Assembly (NCBI GenBank): GCA_025350465.1
Contig: JANXXU010000005.1
Span: 1-64,000, forward strand
Reading direction: 5' to 3'
Source: Alphaproteobacteria bacterium
Lineage (GTDB): Bacteria > Pseudomonadota > Alphaproteobacteria > Micropepsales > Micropepsaceae
DNA: 64,000 nucleotides
The position numbers and the translations under genes were made by a program. Numbering within the stretch: position 1 is the stretch's first letter; each line of letters opens with the position of its first letter. Shown here piece by piece: positions 53,495-63,917 of this stretch. The notes under the pieces were generated by a model, which was not told where the DNA came from, searched no databases, and saw only the letters and a list, made by a program, of their open reading frames with translations.

Positions 53495-55030
53495 ATGTTG
53501 GGGGAGCAGTCCAAGCAAGCCGCTCGCGCCGCCATGCGCGCGCAACGCCAACGCCTTGTCGCGGTGGGCGCGATTTTTGTCGCCGTGCAAGCCCTCATCG
53601 TCGTCTTCAGTTGGATGGCACTCGAAGTCGTCAACGTCGCCCGCGCCTATGCGGGCGGCGAGGGGTTTTATTCCAAGGCGCAGAAGTCCGCCGTGATCGC
53701 TTTGCATCGCCTCGCCGAGACCGGCGACGATGCGTTTTACGACGTCTTTCAACACTACATCGCCATCCCGGTCGGCGACCGGATCGCGCGCGAGGAGCTT
53801 GAGAAGCCGCAACGCGATTCCGCCGTGATACGCCGCGGATTGCTTCAGGGGAGGAACCATCCCGACGATGCGACCGGCATCGCGGACTTCTTTCTTTTGC
53901 TCAGCGATTGGGGGCCGTTCAAAATCGCGGTCGACGATTGGCGCATTGGCGACGGATTGAACAGGGAGCTGATCGACGACGCCGGCCGTTTGCGGGCAGC
54001 GATAAAAGGACACGCGTCGCACGCCGATGTCATGCGCTTCCTGGGCGAGGTCGACCGGATCGACGGCCGCTTGACGGTGCTCGAAGCGAATTTTGCCGGG
54101 CACATGATCGACGCGGCACACGACGCGCGCGGCATGGCGTTGCTTGGACTGGGCGCCGGCGGATCGTTGTTGGTGGCGGGCGGCATTCTGTTGATGTGGC
54201 GCATCGGACGACGCGGCGCGCAGGCCGAGCTTCGAGCGCTCGAAAGCGAAGAGCGCATGATGGTCGCCAAGGACGAGGCCGAGCACGCGAACAAGGCGAA
54301 GTCGGTCTTTCTTGCCAACATGAGTCACGAGTTGCGTACGCCGCTCAACGCCGTCATCGGGTTCTCTCAAACCATCAAGAACGAAATGTTCGGACCCGTC
54401 GGACAGCCGCGGTACCAAGAATACGCGGGTGACATCGAATCCGCCGGGCGTCATTTGCTCTCGCTCATCAACGACATCTTGGATTTGTCGCGGATCGATT
54501 CCGACAAGATCGAGCTGCGCGAACAGATTTGCGAAATCTGCGAGATCATCAGAAACGCCGTCGCACTGTGCGGAGAGCGTGCGACGACGAGCGGGATCAA
54601 CCTCGGTGTCGATGTCGGCGGGCGGTTGCCGCCGCTTTTCGCAGACGAGCTAAGGCTGAAGCAGGTCTTGATCAACCTGCTCGCAAACGCGATCAAGTTC
54701 ACGCCACCAAGAGGATCCGTCGAAATCGTGGCGCGCCGCGCCGGCTGCGGCGGCATCTTGATTCGAGTGGCGGACACGGGCATCGGGATGTCGCAAGACG
54801 AAATTGCGGTCGCACTAAAGCGCTTCGGCCAAGTCGACCATGGCTTCAATCGAAAATTCGAAGGCACCGGCCTGGGCCTTCCGTTGGCGATTGCGTTGGT
54901 GGAACTGCACGGCGGGACGTTGACGATCAAGAGCACGCCGAACGTCGGGACGACCGTCGATGTGCTGTTTCCGCAATCACGCGTGCGTGCCGAGGTCGAC
55001 GAGCCCGCCGTCGCTGCAATATCGGCGTAA
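53495..55030 (+). CDS. Membrane sensor histidine kinase (orphan)
   Basis: The 511 aa protein has an N-terminal membrane segment (about residues 21-43), a periplasmic sensor region of about 170 residues with no recognised fold, and a second membrane segment (about 214-236). A HisKA domain follows with the phospho-accepting H278 in ANMSHELRTPLNAVIGFS. The HATPase_c domain has an N-box in LINLLANAIKFTPP, G1 VADTGIGMSQ and G2 GTGLGLPLAIALVELHGG. No receiver domain is fused and no response regulator is adjacent. I start at the ATG 53495; a GTG at 53459 is in frame. Confidence 0.9.
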   Translation: MLGEQSKQAARAAMRAQRQRLVAVGAIFVAVQALIVVFSWMALEVVNVARAYAGGEGFYSKAQKSAVIALHRLAETGDDAFYDVFQHYIAIPVGDRIAREELEKPQRDSAVIRRGLLQGRNHPDDATGIADFFLLLSDWGPFKIAVDDWRIGDGLNRELIDDAGRLRAAIKGHASHADVMRFLGEVDRIDGRLTVLEANFAGHMIDAAHDARGMALLGLGAGGSLLVAGGILLMWRIGRRGAQAELRALESEERMMVAKDEAEHANKAKSVFLANMSHELRTPLNAVIGFSQTIKNEMFGPVGQPRYQEYAGDIESAGRHLLSLINDILDLSRIDSDKIELREQICEICEIIRNAVALCGERATTSGINLGVDVGGRLPPLFADELRLKQVLINLLANAIKFTPPRGSVEIVARRAGCGGILIRVADTGIGMSQDEIAVALKRFGQVDHGFNRKFEGTGLGLPLAIALVELHGGTLTIKSTPNVGTTVDVLFPQSRVRAEVDEPAVAAISA

Positions 55031-55088
55031 GTAACAGGCAATAGCGTCGCTCAGGGATGGTGCGCCATGACGGCAGAAGCGACTTGGT

Positions 55089-55682
55089 TCAACAAATGCA
55101 AGAATTAAGTGCTTGCTTCAGTGCCCCTGGATAGAGGCGGTGCTCGGCCTCGAGGATACGGGCGCTCAGCGTTTCGGCAGTGTCGCCGGGCATCACGGGC
55201 ACTTCTGCTTGCGCGATCGTCGCGCCGGCATCGAGTTCGGGTATGACATAGTGCACGGTGCAACCCGTGACGCGTACGCCGGCGGCCAGCGCCTGGGCAT
55301 GTGGCCGCAGGCCACGAAATGCCGGCAGCAGCGAAGGATGGATGTTGATGATCCGGCCTTCCCACTTGCGGACAAATGCCGCGCTCAAGATTCGCATGAA
55401 GCCGGCCAAGCACACGAATTCAATGTGTGCGTTCCTCAAGATCGTATCGAGTTCGGCGTCGAAAGCCTCGCGGTCGCGGTTCTCGCGACGGAAGCGGGCT
55501 TGGTCGACGACGGCGGTCCCGACCCCCGCGGAGCGGGCAAACGCGAGCCCCTCTGCGCCGGCTACGCTCGAAACCACCAGGGCGATGTCGGCCGGATAAT
55601 CGCTGGCGTGCGCCGCTTCGATGAGTGCGCGCATGTTGCTGCCGCGTCCGGAGATCAAAATCGCGACACGCCTACGCGACAT
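55089..55682 (-). CDS. purN: Phosphoribosylglycinamide formyltransferase
   Basis: The enzyme transfers a formyl group from 10-formyltetrahydrofolate to GAR in purine synthesis. ILISGRGSNMRALIEAA near the N-terminus, the catalytic NIHPSLLPAFRGL and the HYVIPELDAGATIAQAEVPV block are all present. At 197 aa the length is normal. The ATG at 55682 lies two bases after the purM stop; the upstream open frame belongs to a shadow of purM. Confidence 0.95.
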   Translation of the reverse strand: MSRRRVAILISGRGSNMRALIEAAHASDYPADIALVVSSVAGAEGLAFARSAGVGTAVVDQARFRRENRDREAFDAELDTILRNAHIEFVCLAGFMRILSAAFVRKWEGRIINIHPSLLPAFRGLRPHAQALAAGVRVTGCTVHYVIPELDAGATIAQAEVPVMPGDTAETLSARILEAEHRLYPGALKQALNSCIC

Positions 55683-55684
55683 GC

Positions 55685-56749
55685 TCACGCGCTCAGATGG
55701 CCGCGATAGCGCACGGTCGGCTCGCTCTTGCCTTTGATCAAGTGGCCCAGGCGCACGACGCGCTCGCCCTCGGCGGTCAATATTTTCTGCGCTTCGAGCG
55801 CATGGCCGGCCGCGACGATCGCCACCATGCCGATGCCGCAATTGAAGGTGCGAAGCATCTCGCGTTCTTCGACGCCGCCCATGCGCGCAAGCCATTGGAA
55901 GACGCCGGGCAGAGGCCAGCTCGACAGATCGATTTCGATGTCGAGGTCGTCGGGCACGACGCGCGGCGTGTTGTCTGTCAAGCCGCCGCCGGTGATATGT
56001 GCAAACCCCTTCGCGAGGCCGGCGCGAATAAGCTTCAGCGCGCTCTTTACGTAGATGCGCGTCGGAACGAGCAGCGCCCGGCCGAGCGTGTCGTTCTTGG
56101 CAAAGGGCGCCGGCGCGTCATACGTCAGAGATTGATCGGCGACGATGCGGCGGGCCAAGGAAAATCCGTTCGAGTGCAGGCCCGTCGAGGCCAGGCCCAG
56201 AACGACATCGCCTTCCACCATATCGCGGCTCGGCAGCACGTGATCGCGTTCGACGGCGCCGATCGCGAAGCCGGCGAGGTCGTAGTCGCCGCGTGCGTAC
56301 ATGCCGGGCATCTCCGCGGTCTCGCCGCCGACGAGCGCGCAACCTGCTTGGCGGCAGCCTTCGGCGATGCCTTTGACGACCTCCGTCGCCATCGCGACGT
56401 CGAGTTTGGCAGTCGCGAAATAGTCGAGAAACAGAAGTGGCTCGGCACCCTGCACGACGATGTCGTTGACCGACATCGCGACAAGATCGATGCCCACCGT
56501 GTCGTGAATGCCGGCCTCGATCGCCACCTTGAGCTTGGTTCCGACGCCGTCCGTCGAGGCGACCAGCAAGGGATCCTTGAATCCCGCAGCCTTCAAATCG
56601 AACAACGCGCCAAACCCGCCCAGACCCGCGTCCGAACCGGGGCGCGCAGTGGATTTCGCAAACGGCTTGATCGCCTCGACGAGCTTTTCGCCTGCGTCGA
56701 TGTCGACGCCGGCGGCCACATAGGTCAGGCCGTTCTTGCGCGTGGTCAT
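55685..56749 (-). CDS. purM: Phosphoribosylformylglycinamidine cyclo-ligase
   Basis: PurM (AIR synthetase) closes the imidazole ring in purine synthesis using [14 protein letters not shown] at about 42-52, [15 protein letters not shown], the [20 protein letters not shown] block and [13 protein letters not shown] are family marks. The ATG at 56749 gives 354 aa, the usual length; the frame is open far upstream without support. purN follows immediately, as in most proteobacteria. Confidence 0.95.
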   Translation of the reverse strand: MTTRKNGLTYVAAGVDIDAGEKLVEAIKPFAKSTARPGSDAGLGGFGALFDLKAAGFKDPLLVASTDGVGTKLKVAIEAGIHDTVGIDLVAMSVNDIVVQGAEPLLFLDYFATAKLDVAMATEVVKGIAEGCRQAGCALVGGETAEMPGMYARGDYDLAGFAIGAVERDHVLPSRDMVEGDVVLGLASTGLHSNGFSLARRIVADQSLTYDAPAPFAKNDTLGRALLVPTRIYVKSALKLIRAGLAKGFAHITGGGLTDNTPRVVPDDLDIEIDLSSWPLPGVFQWLARMGGVEEREMLRTFNCGIGMVAIVAAGHALEAQKILTAEGERVVRLGHLIKGKSEPTVRYRGHLSA

Positions 56750-56830
56750 TGGCGGCGCGACGCTCCGACGGATTCGCGAGTTTGGGCGCGTTAGAGCAGA
56801 ACGCGACCCCCATTCCAAGGCAAGAGCGCA

Positions 56831-58183
56831 ATGGCGATTGAAGCGGCCCTCGCGGCACACCGGTTCGGGCTTGGCGCCAATCAGGCCGATTTGACGAATG
56901 CATCGAGCGATCCCAGGGGGTGGCTCAAGTGGCAACTCGGTTCGGTCGATCCGGCGCTTCAGGCCTTTGCCGCAAACAAGCGCTCTGGGGATATCCTGCG
57001 CGAACTGCCAGGCCAGGTCGACCAGCTGAAGGGCACCGCCGAAGGCAAGAAGAAAATCCAGGAAATGGGCCGCGATATGTTTCTCGGCGAAATGCGGCCT
57101 TGGATGAAGAATGCGTTCGAAACGAAGGTGCCGTTTCTCGAGCGCCTTGTTTGGTTCTGGTCGAACCATTTTACGATTTCGATTCAGAAGGCGCGGCTGA
57201 TCTATTTCGCCGGCACGTACGAGCGCGAGGCGATCCGGCCGAACGTGCTCGGCAGTTTCGAAGATTTGCTGTTCGCCTCGGTGCGTCATCCGGCGATGCA
57301 GCTTTACCTCGACAACGCTTTTTCGATAGGACCCAATTCGCGGGCCGGAAAATTCACCGGCAAGGGGCTGAACGAGAACCACGCGCGGGAAATCTTGGAG
57401 TTGCACACGCTTGGCGTCGACGGCGGATACGGCCAAGACGATGTGATCGCGCTGGCAAAAATTCTGACGGGCTGGAGTATCGAGCGCGGCGATCAGGTCG
57501 ACAACGCAACCGGATTCAAATTCTTCGAAAACCGCCATGAGCCCGGCGCCAAAGTTCTGCTCGGCAAGACCTATTCGGAGAACGGCGAGCGTGAGGGAAC
57601 GGATGCGTTGCGCGATCTCGCGCGTCATCCCGCGACCGCGCGTCACGTCGCAACGAAGTTCGCGCGGCACTTCATCGCCGACGAGCCGCCGCCGCAAGCG
57701 GTCGCACGTTTGGAGCGTGTCTATCATGCCACTGGCGGCGATCTGCGTGCTTTGTCGCTTGCGATCGTCGACGAACCCGCCGCCTGGAACCGGCAGCTGA
57801 TGAAGGTGCGCACACCGATCGAGTATGTCGTCGCCGCTGTGCGCCTTCTGGGCGGCGTGCGCGAAACCCTCGGTGACGAACAGTTCAAGGGACTCGCCGA
57901 GTCGCTGCGCATCATGGGCCAGATACCGTTCACCGCATCGTCGCCGAAGGGTTGGCCCGATGTGGCGTCGGCGTGGGCCGGTCCCGCCGCAATCATGGAG
58001 CGCGCGCAATGGGCGCATGTGCTCGCGTCGCGCATTCCGCAAAAGCCTGATCCTGTGCGGCTGGGCGAAATGGGCCTGGGCGCGCTCTTGAGTGCAACGA
58101 CACGCGCGGCATTGGAGCGTGCGGCCGACGCGACGCAAGGCTTGGCGCTTCTCATCGCATCGCCGGAGTTTCAAAGACGATGA
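56831..58183 (+). CDS. DUF1800 family protein
   Basis: The 450 aa protein shows the DUF1800 hallmarks. [12 protein letters not shown] is near the N-terminus, followed by [18 protein letters not shown] and the signature [37 protein letters not shown]-terminal [15 protein letters not shown] is also present. Function is unknown in the family. It is nearly always encoded with a DUF1501 protein, here overlapping by four bases, and the pair is thought to act at or outside the cytoplasmic membrane. No obvious signal peptide is seen on this partner. Confidence 0.93.
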   Translation: MAIEAALAAHRFGLGANQADLTNASSDPRGWLKWQLGSVDPALQAFAANKRSGDILRELPGQVDQLKGTAEGKKKIQEMGRDMFLGEMRPWMKNAFETKVPFLERLVWFWSNHFTISIQKARLIYFAGTYEREAIRPNVLGSFEDLLFASVRHPAMQLYLDNAFSIGPNSRAGKFTGKGLNENHAREILELHTLGVDGGYGQDDVIALAKILTGWSIERGDQVDNATGFKFFENRHEPGAKVLLGKTYSENGEREGTDALRDLARHPATARHVATKFARHFIADEPPPQAVARLERVYHATGGDLRALSLAIVDEPAAWNRQLMKVRTPIEYVVAAVRLLGGVRETLGDEQFKGLAESLRIMGQIPFTASSPKGWPDVASAWAGPAAIMERAQWAHVLASRIPQKPDPVRLGEMGLGALLSATTRAALERAADATQGLALLIASPEFQRR

Positions 58184-59373
58184 CCCTCGATCGCAGAACG
58201 CTCATTCAATCGGCAGCCGGCGCGTTCGTCCTAGGCGTCGACGCGCCACGATTTTCGTTCGCTGCAACGCCCGGCGATCGCCGTCTCATCGTAATCATCT
58301 TGCGCGGTGCCATGGATGGGCTCGCGTCCGTGCCGCCGCATGGCGACGCCGACTATGCGCGCGTGCGCGGCGCGCTCGCGTTGTCGAGGGGGCAAGGTGG
58401 CATTGTCGATTTGGACGGCTCGTTTGGTCTTCATCCGGCACTTGGGACGCTCAAGACCTTTTGGGATCAAAAGCAACTCGCCGTCGTGCACGCCGTTGCG
58501 TCGCCCTATCGCGACCGCTCGCATTTCGACGGGCAGAATGTGATCGAGACCGGGGCGCTTCGGCCGAACGGTTTGCCGGACGGTTGGCTCAACAGAGCGA
58601 TGGGGCCGCTCGGCATCAACGATCCCAAGCATGCCCTTGCGATTGCGCAGTCGGTGCCGGTGATCTTGCAGGGGCGGCGTGATGTCTCTTCATGGATGCC
58701 CGCTCAGCTGCCTCAGGTCGACGACGATTTTATCGCGCGGCTCAAGGTTCTTTACGCAAACGATCCGCTTTTTCGCGGTGCGCTCGACAACGCGATCGAT
58801 GTCGACGCGGTCGCCAACGCGTCCGGCGCACCGATGGATCCCAATGCGATGCGCGGCGCGCGCGGATATCGCTTCGAGCCGCTGGCAAGAATGGCAGGCA
58901 ATCTGATTGCCGCTGCGGATGGGCCAACGATTACGGTGCTCGAGGTCAGCGGCTGGGACACGCATCAGGCGCAAGGCACGACGGAGGGGCGGCTCAATTA
59001 TGTGCTCGGCGATTTTGACAAGGGGCTGAAGGCCCTGGCCGACGCGGTCCGACCGATCTGGGATCGAACAGCCATTCTGGCATTCACCGAGTTCGGACGC
59101 ACCGCGGCGCCCAACGGTTCGGGCGGAACCGACCACGGAACGGCGTCAGCTGCGTTCATTGTCGGCGGCGCGGTGAACGGCGGGCGCGTAATTGCGCAGT
59201 GGCCAGGCTTGCACTCGCTCTATGAGGGCCGCGATCTGGCGCCGACGACCGATCTGCGTGCGGTATTCAAGGGCGTGCTCGGCGATCACATGCGCATCGC
59301 ACGCACCCAACTCGACGCGACTTTTCCGGACAGCACCAATGTCGCGCCGGTCAGCGGCTTGATCAAAACCTAG
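58180..59373 (+). CDS. DUF1501 family protein with Tat-type signal
   Basis: The N-terminus [19 protein letters not shown] has a twin-arginine motif followed by a weakly hydrophobic stretch, so export in folded form is likely. The body is the DUF1501 (alkaline-phosphatase-superfamily-like) fold. It has [45 protein letters not shown] and [21 protein letters not shown], which hold potential metal-binding Asp and His residues. At 397 aa it is full length. It overlaps the DUF1800 gene by four bases; the two probably act together. Confidence 0.93.
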   Translation: MTLDRRTLIQSAAGAFVLGVDAPRFSFAATPGDRRLIVIILRGAMDGLASVPPHGDADYARVRGALALSRGQGGIVDLDGSFGLHPALGTLKTFWDQKQLAVVHAVASPYRDRSHFDGQNVIETGALRPNGLPDGWLNRAMGPLGINDPKHALAIAQSVPVILQGRRDVSSWMPAQLPQVDDDFIARLKVLYANDPLFRGALDNAIDVDAVANASGAPMDPNAMRGARGYRFEPLARMAGNLIAAADGPTITVLEVSGWDTHQAQGTTEGRLNYVLGDFDKGLKALADAVRPIWDRTAILAFTEFGRTAAPNGSGGTDHGTASAAFIVGGAVNGGRVIAQWPGLHSLYEGRDLAPTTDLRAVFKGVLGDHMRIARTQLDATFPDSTNVAPVSGLIKT

Positions 59374-59463
59374 GCTCGCCCGAAGGCATTGCAAGCGTGG
59401 GGTCTTTGGCTATGGTCTGCGCCCCGCGCGCGACCGGATCGCCGCGCCTTCGAACGGCCGGCC

Positions 59464-61224
59464 ATGACCCAACGCATCTTGATTACCAGTGCGCTTCCAT
59501 ACATCAACGGCATCAAGCATTTGGGCAATTTGACGGGCTCGATGCTGCCGGCCGATGTCTATGCGCGCTATCAGCGCCAGCGGGGGCGCGAGGTTCTTTT
59601 CATCTGCGCGACCGATGAGCACGGCACCCCAGCCGAACTGGCGGCGCTGGAGGCCGGACAGTCGATCGAAGAATATTGCGCGGAGTGGAACCTGAAGCAG
59701 AAGGAACTCGGTGAACGTTTCGGCTTGTCGTGGGATTTCTGGGGTCGCTCCTCCAGCGCGCAGAACAAGGCGCTGACCCAACATTTTGCCAAGGTGCTGT
59801 GGGAGAAAGGGTTTCTGGATATTCGCTCGACGCGGCAAGTCTACTCGCGCGCCGACAAACGCTTCTTGCCTGACCGCTACGTGGAAGGCACGTGCCCGCA
59901 TTGCGGCTACGAGCGTGCACGCGGCGATCAGTGCGAGAACTGCACGCGCGTCCTAGACCCTGCCGATCTGATCAACCCGCGCTCGGCCGTCTCGGGGTCG
60001 ACCGACATCGAGCTGCGCGACAGCAAGCATGTCTTCCTGCTGCAATCGCAATTCTCCGACGAGCTGCGGGCGTGGATCGGGACAAAAGCGGAATGGTCTG
60101 GCGTGGTCACGTCGATCGCACTCAAATGGCTCGACGAAGGCCTGCAAGACCGCGGCATCACACGCGATCTTAAATGGGGCGTTCCGGTAAATGCGCAGGA
60201 CTGGGGACCAAATCCGAAGGGCGAGAAGCCTGACGTCGAGGGGCTAAAGGACAAGGTCTTCTATGTTTGGTTCGATGCGCCGATCGAATATATCGGCGCG
60301 ACGCGCGAATGGGCGGACGCGATCGGCAAACCGAACGAGTGGGAGCGCTGGTGGCGCGGCTCGGCCGTCAAGGATGTCCGCTACGCCGAGTTCATGGGCA
60401 AGGACAATGTGCCTTTCCACACCGTCGGTTTTCCGGTGACGCTTCTCGGCGCCAACAAGGGTGAGCCGATCGATCAGCAGTGGAAACTCGTCGACGTCAT
60501 CAAGGGCACGAATTGGTTGAACTATTACGGCGGCAAATTCTCGACCAGTCAGAAGCGCGGCGTGTTCATGGACTCGGCGCTGGAAATTTTGCCGGCGGAT
60601 TTTTGGCGTTGGTATTTGGTGGCGAATTCGCCGGAGAGCGCTGACACGTCGTTCACATGGCAGCACTTCAGCGAAACTGTGAATAAGGACCTTGCCGACG
60701 TTCTCGGCAATTTTGCGAACCGCACGCTGAAGTTTGCGGCGGCGAAATTCGGCGGCGTCGTACCAAGTGGCGGGACAGCCGGCGTAAAAGAGGCAAGCCT
60801 GACCACCGAACTCGAGCGTCGGTTCGGGATCTATTCCGCCTTCTTAGAGGAGACCCATTTCCGCAAGGCGGCAGCGGAGCTGCGCGCGATTTGGACCCTA
60901 GGCAACGAGTATCTGGCGAAAGAAGCGCCATGGACCGAAATCCGGACCGACAAAGGGCGCGCTGCTTTGATCATTCGCACCGCCGTCAACCTGATCCGGC
61001 TCTTTGCCATCCTTTCGGCGCCCATTATCCCCTTCACCGCTGAGGCGCTAATGAGATCCGTGAAGCTCGATCCCAAGGCGGTGAGCTGGCCGAAGGGGCG
61101 GATCGCGGATGAACTCATTGTGATTGCCGCCGGTGCGCCTATCGAGGATCAATTCGCGTTCACCAAGATTCTTCCTGAGCAGATGGCCGCTTGGGAGGAG
61201 CGCTTCGGCGGCGCGACCGCTTGA
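59464..61224 (+). CDS. metG: Methionyl-tRNA synthetase
   Basis: The enzyme charges tRNA-Met. The HIGH-type motif is HLGN at 19-22 after [11 protein letters not shown] zinc knuckle has C144, C147, C157 and C160 (CPHC and CENC). The KMSKS loop reads KFSTS at 358-362 in [17 protein letters not shown]. The anticodon-binding helical domain follows ([19 protein letters not shown]). At 586 aa it lacks the C-terminal tRNA-binding extension of some homologues. The ATG at 59464 was chosen from family N-termini; an open frame extends upstream. Confidence 0.95.
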   Translation: MTQRILITSALPYINGIKHLGNLTGSMLPADVYARYQRQRGREVLFICATDEHGTPAELAALEAGQSIEEYCAEWNLKQKELGERFGLSWDFWGRSSSAQNKALTQHFAKVLWEKGFLDIRSTRQVYSRADKRFLPDRYVEGTCPHCGYERARGDQCENCTRVLDPADLINPRSAVSGSTDIELRDSKHVFLLQSQFSDELRAWIGTKAEWSGVVTSIALKWLDEGLQDRGITRDLKWGVPVNAQDWGPNPKGEKPDVEGLKDKVFYVWFDAPIEYIGATREWADAIGKPNEWERWWRGSAVKDVRYAEFMGKDNVPFHTVGFPVTLLGANKGEPIDQQWKLVDVIKGTNWLNYYGGKFSTSQKRGVFMDSALEILPADFWRWYLVANSPESADTSFTWQHFSETVNKDLADVLGNFANRTLKFAAAKFGGVVPSGGTAGVKEASLTTELERRFGIYSAFLEETHFRKAAAELRAIWTLGNEYLAKEAPWTEIRTDKGRAALIIRTAVNLIRLFAILSAPIIPFTAEALMRSVKLDPKAVSWPKGRIADELIVIAAGAPIEDQFAFTKILPEQMAAWEERFGGATA

Positions 61225-61627
61225 AGCGCCGGCCACGAGGCCGGCTCCCATACGCGCTGGCGTTGAGTGCACCGCGCTCATGCCACCCTCAGCAGTGGAA
61301 GACGAGCGAGTTTATCGCGGACGGGGAAATCGCGTCGTAACCGCTCGCTCAGTGCTTGAATGCGAAATGCGCCGCACGCCGCGAGATCAGCGCAGCCAAA
61401 TTTGCTCTGTACACGCCGTGGTTATATTCGCTGTGGAGAAACGCCTGATGCGTTCAAGGTTTGCGGGACTTTTTATCGGCGCGCGCCGATGATCTCATTA
61501 TTCCACGCAAATTATCCGTTAGGGTAATTGCAGATTACGAAAAACTACGGCAACGTAAGAATAGTTGAAGGGATCGGACCTTATTGGGGTGAGGAGCCGA
61601 TGCGGGGTTGGGTAGTTGGGGGTTTGC
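61225..61627. other. Gene-free stretch with a hairpin and a 16-base palindrome
   Basis: Directly after metG, GCCGGCC (61228-61234), an ACGA loop and GGCCGGC (61239-61245) form a 7-base-pair hairpin without a T run. At 61475-61490 the sequence ATCGGCGCGCGCCGAT is a perfect 16-base palindrome. The remainder is AT-richer towards the right and should carry the promoter of the L,D-transpeptidase gene. No coding frame is convincing. Confidence 0.55.
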
Positions 61628-62719
61628 ATGACGCGTCAAACGCGGCTTGCCGCTTTGGCTCTCCTGGGTGTCCTCGTTTCGGCTGGTGGTGTAGGTAGTC
61701 AAGATCCGTATCGTGCAAGGTCAGAAGCCCAATCTGCGGCTTCCGCGACACCGATCACCGCGCCCGTAGCGTCGAGCGAGCCAGCGAGTTCCACGAAATC
61801 AAACGATCCTTATCGTGCGCCGACGTCGAGTCCGGCTGCGCAATCTGCGCCGCAATCGATCGCTCCCGACACGCCCGCGGTCGTGATGTCTCCAGTCGTA
61901 CCTGATGCAACCGGTCAGCGCCAATCAGCTGAAGGAACGCCAGCCGCGAAGGCGCACGCGGATCAACCCGCTGTGCCGATGTTCGTACCCATCACGCAAG
62001 CGCCACAGCTGCCGGTGACCGAGACACTGTCGATGCGACCGGAGGACGCTAACGTCCGCTACGAGGTCGCCACCCGTCATCTGCTCGACGCCGTACCGAA
62101 CGACATCGAACCGTATTTCGATTTATTCTTGTATGTGAGTAAGGCGGGATCGGGCCCATTGGCCCAGCGCATGTTCGTCTTCCAACGCGATACGGATGGA
62201 CGCATCGTTCCCTACGCGGAGTGGCGTGTATCGACCGGGCGCGAGCAATGGGAAATCCACAACGACCGCAAAGTCCACACCGTGACGCCAGACGGTATTT
62301 TCATTCTCGATCCAAATCGGCTCTACCGGCACTATTGGTCGCACAGCTGGGACAACGCACCGATGCCCTATGCGATGTTCTACGACATGAAGACCAACGG
62401 TGCCTACTCAGGCGTCGCCATTCATGCGGCCATTGGACAGTCGAAGATTGATCGGCTCGGGCGTCGCGACTCCGCCGGCTGCATTCGCCTGGCGCCGCGC
62501 AATGCCAAAGAACTGTTCTACAAAGTTCAGAACACCACGCGCGGCGAAGTGCCGGTTCTCGCTGTGAATGCGCACAACTCCACCGACCGGTGGGGCAAGG
62601 CCGAGCGCAACGACGCGGGCGCCATGATGTTGCAGGATGGTTACCGCGCATTGCTTTATGTGGAGAATTTCGACGGCAACAAAGAAACTGTGGGACCCGT
62701 CGTCGCCTATACCCATTAA
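61628..62719 (+). CDS. L,D-transpeptidase (YkuD) domain protein, secreted
   Basis: These enzymes make 3-3 peptidoglycan cross-links or attach proteins to the wall, using a catalytic cysteine. The 363 aa protein has a signal sequence, then a Ser/Ala/Pro-rich linker in which the element DPYRA occurs twice (about residues 26-30 and 60-64). The YkuD domain has H266 in SGVAIHAAIG and C285 in DSAGCIRLAP. The start at ATG 61628 begins the signal peptide. A closely related gene follows on the same strand. Confidence 0.88.
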   Translation: MTRQTRLAALALLGVLVSAGGVGSQDPYRARSEAQSAASATPITAPVASSEPASSTKSNDPYRAPTSSPAAQSAPQSIAPDTPAVVMSPVVPDATGQRQSAEGTPAAKAHADQPAVPMFVPITQAPQLPVTETLSMRPEDANVRYEVATRHLLDAVPNDIEPYFDLFLYVSKAGSGPLAQRMFVFQRDTDGRIVPYAEWRVSTGREQWEIHNDRKVHTVTPDGIFILDPNRLYRHYWSHSWDNAPMPYAMFYDMKTNGAYSGVAIHAAIGQSKIDRLGRRDSAGCIRLAPRNAKELFYKVQNTTRGEVPVLAVNAHNSTDRWGKAERNDAGAMMLQDGYRALLYVENFDGNKETVGPVVAYTH

Positions 62720-62870
62720 CTAGCCGCATTCCTGGGATTCAGGCCGGGCATGCGGTTTGCAGCGTTGCACAAAGGACGCAAAGCGGCGTGGTTAAGCACG
62801 AACCGGGCTGTGCCGGATTGAGCGTGGGCTCACGTTGAATAAACTCAGGGCTGGGGAATTGGGGACTTCA

Positions 62871-63917
62871 ATGCAAGCCTGGCTCATGCGTTTGAGCGGC
62901 GCCTTTATCGTGGCGGCCGTGGGTTACGGCGCCTACACGTTTATGCGTGGGGATGACGGCGCGCGCCTCGCACAAGAAGCTGAGCGGCTGCGGCCGACGA
63001 TCAACGACCTCGTAGGGCAGGGTAGGATTGCGCTGCGAACGCTGATCGAAACAGCTCAGCAAGCCAGCGCGACGTCGCTTTCGTCGTTGGATGTGCATGA
63101 CCGGCGAGCTCAGGCTCAATTGCCGTTCGTGATCGTCGAGCCGCGCGACAGGACAGCGCCGATGGCGTCTGGCGATCAGCGGCGGAATTATCGCGTGATC
63201 TCGCCGCCCACGCCTCCCGTGCAGCTTGCCAACGGTTATGCCGAAGGTGGACCTCTCGACCTTGAGCCGGTCGAAGCTCGGTTGCGGGCCAAAGTGCCGA
63301 ACGATTTGTTTCGCTATTTTGAACTCTACCTCTATGTCAGCAAAGCGACGAAGGGTAAGGGCGAGTGGGCTCAGCGGCTATTTGCGCTCGCCAAGCAGCC
63401 TGACGAGAATTTGAAGCTGCTTTATCAATGGCCGGTTTCGACCGGACTTGAGGAACCTCTGCGCGCGCCGTCGGGACGCACGCTCGGAACGAACACGCCG
63501 CCGGGAATTTTCAAGCTCGATCGTGGGCGCTTTTACGAAGACTACCGTTCCAATCAATGGGATTCGCCGATGCCATTCGCGATGTTCTTCGAATGGATCC
63601 GCGGAGGGCGTGTGTCGGGCCTGGCTATTCACGGCACCGACGAAGAGGGTGTGAAAGCGCTTGGCGATCGGGCTTCTCATGGCTGCATCCGGCTGGCGCC
63701 GGAAGCAGCAAGGACCTTGTTCGATCTCATCCAATCGAAATATCGCGGCAATGTCCCGGCGTTCCGCGTCGATCCCGATAGCGGGACGATGAGCACGGCC
63801 GGCCTTCTGCAGCGCGATGAAAACGGCCACGTCGTCATGACGCGCGGCTATAAGGTCCTTGTCTTCATTGAAGACTATGGCGGGCCGTCGCAAGACACGG
63901 TTGCCGCGCTGTTCTAA
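62871..63917 (+). CDS. L,D-transpeptidase (YkuD) domain protein, membrane-anchored
   Basis: The 348 aa protein has an N-terminal membrane segment (about residues 7-25) and then a helical, Pro-rich region. The YkuD domain has H254 in VSGLAIHGTDEEG and SHGCIRLAP with H270 and C272. It shares with the upstream protein the block V-P-N-D-x-x-x-Y-F-x-L-x-L-Y-V-S-K-A and the stretch W-D-x-P-M-P-x-A-M-F, so the two look like paralogues. GGGGA precedes the ATG at 62871. The 83 bases after it to the window end contain nothing recognisable. Confidence 0.88.
   Translation: MQAWLMRLSGAFIVAAVGYGAYTFMRGDDGARLAQEAERLRPTINDLVGQGRIALRTLIETAQQASATSLSSLDVHDRRAQAQLPFVIVEPRDRTAPMASGDQRRNYRVISPPTPPVQLANGYAEGGPLDLEPVEARLRAKVPNDLFRYFELYLYVSKATKGKGEWAQRLFALAKQPDENLKLLYQWPVSTGLEEPLRAPSGRTLGTNTPPGIFKLDRGRFYEDYRSNQWDSPMPFAMFFEWIRGGRVSGLAIHGTDEEGVKALGDRASHGCIRLAPEAARTLFDLIQSKYRGNVPAFRVDPDSGTMSTAGLLQRDENGHVVMTRGYKVLVFIEDYGGPSQDTVAALF

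Noticed and set aside
61228-61245. Rho-independent terminator after metG
   Set aside because: The stem is good but there is no T run on either strand, so it is listed only as a hairpin.
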